Shown piece after piece: positions 1 through 4,993 of a stretch of DNA of 6,122 nucleotides. The notes under the pieces are model-generated. The model saw only the letters and a list, made by a program, of their open reading frames with translations, had not been told where the DNA came from and did no database searches. The stretch is from CAXMST01 sp032122625 (GTDB taxonomy: Bacteria; Actinomycetota; Thermoleophilia; Solirubrobacterales; 70-9): NCBI GenBank assembly GCA_032122625.1, contig JAQBGG010000126.1, positions 1 through 6,122 on the forward strand, written 5' to 3'. Numbering within the stretch: position 1 is the stretch's first letter; every line of letters starts with the position of its first letter. The position numbers were made by a program, and so were the translations under genes.

Positions 1-3
1 CGC

Positions 4-1023
4 ATGAAGCTGTTCGGCGTCAGGAGCAAGGAGTCGACCACCACCAACAGCGCCGCGCAAGGGGCGCTCGCTCGGGTCGCTGAGCTGACCGAGGCGAACC
101 GCGCCGACCCCGACCCTGATCGGGAGCGACAACTCGTCCGCCTGCGCCATCAGGCGTTCGCCGAGCTCCCCGGGGTCGCGCCGGAGCCGATCCCCGAGCC
201 CGACTTCGAAGCGATCCGATGGGTCGATGGAATGCCCGCCGTTGAGCCGGAGCAGCTCTCGGCCGGTGCGCTGCGGGCCGGCATCCTCGAGGGCGGCTGC
301 CTGCTGATCCGCGGAATGCTCGCCCGCGAGACGACCGAGCGGCTGGCCCAGGGCATTGAGCGCTCGTTCGCCGCCCGCGAGCACGGCGAATCCAACGACT
401 CCAGCGGCGATCGCGGCTGGTACGAGCCGCTGACGGTCGGCGGAGGTGCCTTCAACCTCGCACGGCAGCGCCAGTGGGTGACCTCAGCCGGCGGCGTCTG
501 GACCGCTGACTCTCCGCGCATGACCTTCGAGCTGATCGATCTGTTCACCGAGCTGGGCCTGGTCGAAGTGATCGGCGAGTACCTGGGTGAGCGCCCTGCC
601 GCCTCGGTGAACAAATGGACCCTCCGCCGGGTCTCGCCCGGGGACGACGCCGACTGGCACCAGGACGGCGCCTTCCTCGGCGAGGACATCCGGGCGATGA
701 ACGCCTGGCTCGCGCTGAACGACTGCGGCCGCGACGCCCCGGGCATGGATCTCGTCACCCGTCGCCTCGACGGCGTGCTCGAGACAGGGACCGAGGGGGC
801 ACGATTCGACTGGTCGGTTTCGCCGCGGCAGGTCGCTGAGTTGCTCGACGGTGAGGAGCCGATCCGGCCTGCCTTCCAGGCGGGGGATCTACTGCTTTTC
901 GACGAGCTGTTCCTGCACCAGACGGCCAACAGCGTGGAGATGACGAAGGACCGCTATGCGATTGAGACATGGTGTTTTGGCCCCAGCTACTACCCGGCCA
1001 AGCAGGTCCCGCTCGTCCTCTGA
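4..1023 (+). CDS. PhyH-family Fe(II)/2-oxoglutarate dioxygenase, copy 1
   Basis: Predicted non-heme iron oxygenase (phytanoyl-CoA dioxygenase/PhyH superfamily), probably a cytosolic hydroxylase of a small molecule or glycan precursor. The 339 aa protein has a charged N-terminal segment (about residues 20-55, with an LRHQAF motif), a linker, and a double-stranded beta-helix core from about residue 75. The iron ligands are visible: H219 and D221 in WHQDGAFL, and H305 in LFLHQTA. R317 in DRYAIETW is the expected 2-oxoglutarate carboxylate contact. The last 175 residues are more than half identical by eye to the next gene, a clear paralog. The ATG is chosen because MKLFGVRSK matches the paralog's start MRLSFKRPR. 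Only three bases precede it, so its ribosome site and any promoter are outside the window. The substrate cannot be told. The family call is firm; the reaction (hydroxylation or another oxidation) is inferred. Confidence 0.88.
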   Translation: MKLFGVRSKESTTTNSAAQGALARVAELTEANRADPDPDRERQLVRLRHQAFAELPGVAPEPIPEPDFEAIRWVDGMPAVEPEQLSAGALRAGILEGGCLLIRGMLARETTERLAQGIERSFAAREHGESNDSSGDRGWYEPLTVGGGAFNLARQRQWVTSAGGVWTADSPRMTFELIDLFTELGLVEVIGEYLGERPAASVNKWTLRRVSPGDDADWHQDGAFLGEDIRAMNAWLALNDCGRDAPGMDLVTRRLDGVLETGTEGARFDWSVSPRQVAELLDGEEPIRPAFQAGDLLLFDELFLHQTANSVEMTKDRYAIETWCFGPSYYPAKQVPLVL

Positions 1024-1081
1024 GCAGGGGGTCGGGTCGCGCCGGTCCTGCTAGCTTCAGGCCTTCGTAACACTCGCCGAC

Positions 1082-1087
1082 AGGAGG
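1082..1087 (+). promoter_or_regulatory. Shine-Dalgarno site of second dioxygenase gene
   Basis: AGGAGG lies six bases before the ATG at 1094, an optimal ribosome-binding arrangement. It fixes the start of the second dioxygenase gene and is the strongest such site in the window. The downstream genes of the same operon have much weaker ones, which suggests independent, efficient initiation for this gene. Confidence 0.8.
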
Positions 1088-1093
1088 AACCGT

Positions 1094-2164
1094 ATGCGCC
1101 TCAGCTTCAAGCGTCCCCGGCCCGAAACCGCCACGCCGGCGCCGCCGACCGCACACCTGCCTGAGTACGAGCCCGTGGTCAGCGAAGACCCACTGGCCGA
1201 GATCGACGAGCTGATGGCGATAAACCGCGCCGGCTCCGACCCGGCCACAGAAAAGCGAATCGTCCAGCTACGCCATGAGGCGTTCGCCCAGCTCGACCGC
1301 GCCCCGGCTGCTGATTCCCCGGTCGACGACGGCCGCCCGACCGGCGAGTTGCCGAAGCCCGACGGCCTGCCCGAGGTCGATGCCGCTGCGCTGACGACCG
1401 ACTCGATCCGAGATGGGATCCTCGGCGGGGGCTCGCTGCTGATCCGCGGACTGCTCGATTCCGAACGCGCCCAGCGGATGCGGCAGGGAATCGACGAGAC
1501 CTTCGCCGCGCGGGACGCGTTGCTGAAGGGCGCTGACGCTGCTGAGACGACCCCCTGGTTCGACCCCTTCGCCCCGAGCCCCGACTATTCGCTCGATGCC
1601 GCGCAGTGGAACCGGATGAAGCTCGGCGGCCACGCGGTCTGGGCCCCGGACTCACCACGAATGATGTTCCAGCTGCTCGACGCCTTCGAGGAATCCGGCC
1701 TCTCGAGGCTGGTATCCGACTACCTCGGAGAGCGGCCGGCGCTGTCGATGAACAAGTCCGTGCTGCGCCGCGTCTCCCCCGACTCGGGCACCGACTGGCA
1801 CCAGGACGGTGCCTTCCTCGGTCGTGGCATCCGTACCTGCAACGTGTGGATCGCGCTCTCACGGTGTGGCGACGTCGCCCCCGGACTCGACATCGTCTCG
1901 CGCCGCTACGACGAGATCATCGAGACGGGCACCGAGGGCGCCGTGTTCCCCTGGGCTGTTTCACCGGCGAAGGTCGAGGAGACCCGCGAGGGCGCAGCCG
2001 TCGCCCGCCCGACATTCGAACCCGGCGACGCCGTGCTCTTCGACCATTTCTGCCTGCACCGAACGGCGGTCGGGGAGGGCATGACCGAGGATCGCTATGC
2101 CACGGAGACGTGGTGTTTCGCTCCCTCGGTCTACCCTGACGAGACGGTGCCCCTGGTCCTGTAG
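1094..2164 (+). CDS. PhyH-family Fe(II)/2-oxoglutarate dioxygenase, copy 2
   Basis: Second predicted non-heme iron, 2-oxoglutarate-dependent oxygenase, 356 aa, in tandem with its paralog 70 bases upstream. Iron ligands are H236 and D238 (WHQDGAFLG) and H322 (CLHRTA); R334 in DRYATETW should bind 2-oxoglutarate. Residues 182-356 align without gaps to residues 165-339 of copy 1, and both end in VPLVL. The N-terminal part is more diverged and about 17 residues longer, but keeps an NRA..DP..E..IV.LRHEAF segment near residues 43-65 and an ILGGGSLLIRGLL block near 115. Divergence is greatest between about residues 140 and 180, where PhyH enzymes often shape the substrate pocket, so the two copies may act on different substrates or positions. 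The start is supported by AGGAGG six bases upstream. Full ligand conservation argues that both are active. The true substrate is unknown. Confidence 0.88.
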   Translation: MRLSFKRPRPETATPAPPTAHLPEYEPVVSEDPLAEIDELMAINRAGSDPATEKRIVQLRHEAFAQLDRAPAADSPVDDGRPTGELPKPDGLPEVDAAALTTDSIRDGILGGGSLLIRGLLDSERAQRMRQGIDETFAARDALLKGADAAETTPWFDPFAPSPDYSLDAAQWNRMKLGGHAVWAPDSPRMMFQLLDAFEESGLSRLVSDYLGERPALSMNKSVLRRVSPDSGTDWHQDGAFLGRGIRTCNVWIALSRCGDVAPGLDIVSRRYDEIIETGTEGAVFPWAVSPAKVEETREGAAVARPTFEPGDAVLFDHFCLHRTAVGEGMTEDRYATETWCFAPSVYPDETVPLVL

Positions 2165-2177
2165 TTCCCTGTACGGG

Positions 2178-2196
2178 AGGCGCCGCCAGGCGCCGC
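2178..2196 (+). repeat. tandem 9-bp repeat able to form a small hairpin
   Basis: Two copies of AGGCGCCGC (2178-2186 and 2188-2196) lie in the 52-base gap before the sulfotransferase gene. Each holds the palindrome GGCGCC (2179-2184 and 2189-2194), so RNA could fold into a 6-bp stem with a four-base GCCA loop. There is no following T run, so it is not a typical intrinsic terminator. It may influence mRNA stability or translation, or be chance in G+C-rich DNA. Confidence 0.4.
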
Positions 2197-2216
2197 ACGG
2201 GCACAGCAACGAAGCG

Positions 2217-3317
2217 ATGAACGGCGTAAAGCGACGACTTCAGCGACGGCTCAGACGGGAACACAGGCCCGACCCCGACGCGCTGCCCAAGAGCTCGACG
2301 GAGGCCGTCCCCGCCCTCGCCGACTACGACCCCGACGCCGGGCTGCCGTTCGACGCCGCCGAGCTCGAGCAGCGGATCGTCTGGATCTGGGGCTCGCCGC
2401 GATCCGGTAGCACGTGGCTGCTGCGGCAGCTCTGCTATCCGCTCTTTCCGGAGCCCGAGGCAACAACGATTTTCCGACCGCCCGGGGCCGGCAAGAACTG
2501 GAGGCGCCCGTTCGACGCGATCCCCGTGGATGAGTCGTTCATCTCCAACCATCTCGCCCCGGCGTTCGCCGACCCACGCGAGGTCGACGGCTCCTACGTT
2601 CCCGGCACGATCAACAACTACCTTGGAGAGCGACCCGTCTACGCCTACTCGAACGCCTATCGGGCCGTCTGGGCTCCCGAGGCGCGGCGATTCGCGCTGG
2701 TGCGCTTCCACGGCTTCCTCGCACGTGTGCGGGCTGAGGAGATCGCCACAACGGCGGATCCGCTGCTGATCGTCAAGGAGGTGAACGGATCTCACGCGGC
2801 CGACCTCGTGATGGGCCTGATGCCCCGCTCGCGGCTGCTGTTCTTGGTCCGTGACGGCCGCGACGTCGTCGACTCGCTGCTGCACGCCTACCAACCGGGA
2901 GGATTCCTCGCCCGCCATCAGGGGTACTCGTACTCCACGCCCGAGGAGCGTCTCGAGGGGGTCGCCTGGGCGGCCCGCCTTTGGTCCTGCAACGTCGACA
3001 TGACGCTGCGCGCAATCGACGCCCACCCCGCGGAGCTCTCGCACACCGTCCGCTACGAGGATCTGCTGAGCGAGAACGAGGCGAGGATCGAGCAGCTAGA
3101 CACCTGGCTCGGCCTCGAGCGCACCGCGGCCGAGCGCCACCGGATGCTCGCCGACACCGCCTTTGCGAGCGTTCCCTCTAAGCGGCGAGGTGCAACAGAG
3201 CGCAACCGCTCCGCGAAACCCGGGCTGTGGCGGGAGAATCTGAATGACGAGGAGCAGCGGACCTGCATGGAGATCATGGGTCCCCGGCTGAAGAGACTTG
3301 GCTACGAGATCAACTGA
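2217..3317 (+). CDS. PAPS-dependent sulfotransferase
   Basis: Predicted cytosolic sulfotransferase, 366 aa, moving sulfate from PAPS to a hydroxyl or amine of an acceptor. The 5'-phosphosulfate loop is GSPRSGSTW at residues 59-67, right after the strand IVWIW. The 3'-phosphate site is R212 and S220 in LFLVRDGRDVVDSLL, with the eight-residue spacing typical of the fold. A late GLWRENL (residues 336-342), preceded by basic residues, matches the position of the C-terminal cofactor-binding segment of the family. The N-terminus (about 20 residues) is strongly basic, with no signal peptide or membrane segment. ATG 2217 is chosen because the frame further upstream overlaps the dioxygenase gene and lacks family-like sequence. 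No good Shine-Dalgarno precedes it; GGGAGG at 2175-2180 is too far. The neighbours imply that the acceptor could be a product of the upstream oxygenases, but this is inference. The exact subfamily is not assignable by eye. Confidence 0.87.
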   Translation: MNGVKRRLQRRLRREHRPDPDALPKSSTEAVPALADYDPDAGLPFDAAELEQRIVWIWGSPRSGSTWLLRQLCYPLFPEPEATTIFRPPGAGKNWRRPFDAIPVDESFISNHLAPAFADPREVDGSYVPGTINNYLGERPVYAYSNAYRAVWAPEARRFALVRFHGFLARVRAEEIATTADPLLIVKEVNGSHAADLVMGLMPRSRLLFLVRDGRDVVDSLLHAYQPGGFLARHQGYSYSTPEERLEGVAWAARLWSCNVDMTLRAIDAHPAELSHTVRYEDLLSENEARIEQLDTWLGLERTAAERHRMLADTAFASVPSKRRGATERNRSAKPGLWRENLNDEEQRTCMEIMGPRLKRLGYEIN

Positions 3318-3321
3318 CAAG

Positions 3322-4014
3322 GTGAAGAGATCGGGCGCCCGCGCTTCGCGGCGAGGCGAGCCGGCGGCGCTCTCGATGGCCTCCGGGCCGTGCCTCGACC
3401 CGCGCCTGGTGGCCGAGCTCGCGGGCAATCGGTGGGAACAGAGCTGGGAGCTGACGCCGTCGATCCACACCCCGGTCCTCGATCCGGCGGCGCGTCAACA
3501 GTGGTGGACGCTCGAGCGGATGCTCGAGCCGTTCGCCCGCGATGCGTTCGCCCTCGCCGAGGATCCCGTCGCGCTGGACCTGCACTGCGGCGAGGGCTGG
3601 ATCGCCCAACGCCTGCTCGAATGGGGCGCCCGCCGAGTGGTCGCGGTCGACGACCGGCCCGACCGTCTGCGGCGGGCACGCCTGCTCCGCGACCACTACG
3701 CGATTCGCGCAGCCGAGCTCGATCTGCGTGATCCCGGCGATGACCATGATGGCCGCTTCGACGTGGTCGTCCTGACCGGCGCGAGGGACCGGCTGGGCGC
3801 CGAGCCCGAGGCGCTGCTTTCCTCTGCGCGGGCTGCGACGCGATCGATCTGCGGCCTCGAGTGCCGGAACCTGGACGCCAACTCGGTAGCGGAAGCGGCG
3901 CTCGCCGCGGGCTTCGCGTCCGTCGAGCGGGCCACAGCACCGCTGCAGGCGGCGCCCTCGTATCTGCTCGGAGAGCGGGAGCTGCTGATCGCAAAGGTGG
4001 CGATCGGCAGATGA
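3322..4014 (+). CDS. class I SAM-dependent methyltransferase (first)
   Basis: Predicted Rossmann-fold methyltransferase of 230 aa. Motif I is ALDLHCGEG (residues 84-92), followed by a helix and the strand RVVAVDD, whose D110 or D111 should hold the SAM ribose. FDVVVLTGA is the fourth strand, and a late AALAAGFASV resembles the segment before the last strands in small-molecule methyltransferases. The W..SWEL...HTPVLDP stretch before the core resembles the lead-in of CmoB/DUF1698-like methyltransferases, a loose similarity only. The motif is unusual in having His where most members have Gly or a small residue (DLHCGEG). The GTG at 3322, four bases after the sulfotransferase stop, is the chosen start. 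TTG 3298, overlapping that gene and adding eight residues, and ATG 3376 are alternatives, and none has a strong ribosome site. The tight spacing indicates translational coupling. The substrate is unknown, perhaps a sugar or other hydroxyl. Confidence 0.8.
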   Translation: MKRSGARASRRGEPAALSMASGPCLDPRLVAELAGNRWEQSWELTPSIHTPVLDPAARQQWWTLERMLEPFARDAFALAEDPVALDLHCGEGWIAQRLLEWGARRVVAVDDRPDRLRRARLLRDHYAIRAAELDLRDPGDDHDGRFDVVVLTGARDRLGAEPEALLSSARAATRSICGLECRNLDANSVAEAALAAGFASVERATAPLQAAPSYLLGERELLIAKVAIGR

Positions 4015-4964
4015 GCGCCGCAGGCGAAGCGCCCGGGCCCGAGGAGGAGCTGGCGATTCCCGGCGAGGACGTCGACCGGCTCGCCGTGGCCGAGATCGAC
4101 GCGGCCTACCGCTGGGCGGCCCCCGCCGTGGTCGACCGCCATGTCCTGGTTGCCGGATGCGGCCGCGGTCACGGTGCGCAGATCCTCCTCGAGGCGGGCG
4201 CGAAGTCTGTGGTCGGCGTCGATTCCGACCCGCGATCGGTGGAGATCGCCACCCGGCTCTACGGCGACCGGATTCCCTTCCTCGTCGCTGAAACCGTCGG
4301 GCTGCCGCTTGCGGCAGCCAGCTTCGACGCGGTCATCTGCTTCGACAGCCGCGAGGCAACCCTCGACCCGGCGGCCGCGATCGCCGAGCTCGGCCGGGTT
4401 CTGGCTGACGGCGGCGTGTTGCTGGTGTCCCTGCCGCTTTCGAGCTCAACGCTCGAAAGCCCGTCCGGGGACTCAGGTGGAGCTGAGAAGCTCCGCGAGC
4501 TGCTCGACTCCGGCTTCAAGAACGTCCTCGCATTCCGCCGGCGGCTTTCGATCGCGGCGACGGTGGCGCCCGAGGATGCTCCCGGAGCGGTTACCGTCGA
4601 GCACGCCAACTGGCTGACCGGGGGTGAGGGCGAGGGCCGGACGCTCCTGGTCGCCGCTTCTGACTCCAAGCTTCCCGACTTCAGCTCACTCGCCAGCATG
4701 ATCAGCTTCCGCGATCTGCGCGCCCACCAGGACACGCTCGAAGCATGGGAAGAGCGGGCCCGGATGGCCGAGGCGGACGGCTCCGCCAAGCACTGGGAGC
4801 TGGTCGCATCCCGCGAGGCCCAGCGCCGCCTGCGGATGCGCCTGCACGCACTCGAGCACCGGCCGCTGCGGGTGATCTCGCGGGTGCTGCGCGGCAAGCC
4901 GGCCAAGCTCGGCGAGGGTCCTCCCCTGCGCGTCTCTGAGACCAAGCTTCAGACCTGGGAGTGA
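4011..4964 (+). CDS. class I SAM-dependent methyltransferase with helical C-terminal tail
   Basis: Predicted methyltransferase of 317 aa. The N-terminal catalytic domain carries motif I VLVAGCGRG (residues 45-53), acidic D71 in VVGVDSD, SFDAVICFDS near 104-113, and ELGRVLADGGVLLVSLP near 126-142, the standard Methyltransf_11/25 order. After about residue 225 comes a charged, largely helical extension (RDLRAHQDTLEAWEERARMAE, then RRLRMRLHALEHRPLRVISRVLRG). Such tails recur on actinobacterial glycan-modifying enzymes and may form a coiled coil or membrane-surface amphipathic helix; this is inference. Start ATG 4011 overlaps the preceding stop as ATGA and has AGGTGG ten bases upstream. An in-frame extension upstream exists but lies wholly within the previous gene. 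The methyltransferase is not a close copy of its neighbour, so the two probably methylate different positions. Confidence 0.85.
   Translation: MSAAGEAPGPEEELAIPGEDVDRLAVAEIDAAYRWAAPAVVDRHVLVAGCGRGHGAQILLEAGAKSVVGVDSDPRSVEIATRLYGDRIPFLVAETVGLPLAAASFDAVICFDSREATLDPAAAIAELGRVLADGGVLLVSLPLSSSTLESPSGDSGGAEKLRELLDSGFKNVLAFRRRLSIAATVAPEDAPGAVTVEHANWLTGGEGEGRTLLVAASDSKLPDFSSLASMISFRDLRAHQDTLEAWEERARMAEADGSAKHWELVASREAQRRLRMRLHALEHRPLRVISRVLRGKPAKLGEGPPLRVSETKLQTWE
4436..4460 (+). repeat. perfect 9-bp inverted repeat inside methyltransferase gene
   Basis: GCTTTCGAG (4436-4444) and CTCGAAAGC (4452-4460) are exact reverse complements around a seven-base loop. They lie just after the codons for the VSLP strand. 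The segment encodes a Ser-rich loop (LSSSTLESPSGDS), so codon choice may explain it. It could fold in mRNA; no function is evident. Confidence 0.5.
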
Positions 4965-4993
4965 GCGACCGGTCAGCCGGCCGGGCCGGTCGC
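4965..4993. terminator. possible bidirectional terminator hairpin at convergent junction
   Basis: GCGACCGG (4965-4972) and CCGGTCGC (4986-4993) form a perfect 8-bp stem around a 13-base loop that itself contains CCGGCCGG. It begins right after the stop of the rightward methyltransferase and overlaps the last codons of the leftward acyltransferase. Its position between two convergent genes suits a shared terminator, but no T tract flanks it on either side. It would therefore have to be a non-canonical (U-less) hairpin, or a transcription-pausing or mRNA 3'-end-protecting structure. Confidence 0.35.

Noticed and set aside
150..929. 259-codon minus-strand open frame inside the first dioxygenase gene
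   Set aside because: Ser/Arg-rich shadow frame with no domain; the forward frame has intact dioxygenase ligands.
1028..1057. Possible promoter before the second dioxygenase, with TAGCTT (1052-1057) as a -10 element
   Set aside because: It fits TAnnnT, but no credible -35 element lies 16-18 bases upstream, and the gap is short enough for operon read-through.
2097..2216. Forty-residue N-terminal extension of the sulfotransferase from ATG 2097
   Set aside because: It overlaps the conserved C-terminus of the second dioxygenase out of frame and encodes Arg/Ser-rich sequence unlike the sulfotransferase family.
1917..3044. 375-codon open frame on the minus strand opposite the second dioxygenase and sulfotransferase
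   Set aside because: The forward genes carry clear family motifs over this stretch. The reverse translation is Arg/Gly/Pro-rich with no recognisable domain, as expected for antisense frames in G+C-rich DNA.
3861..4010. Fifty-residue N-terminal extension of the second methyltransferase
   Set aside because: It lies wholly inside the preceding gene. The ATG at 4011 gives a classic ATGA overlap with an SD-like AGGTGG upstream.
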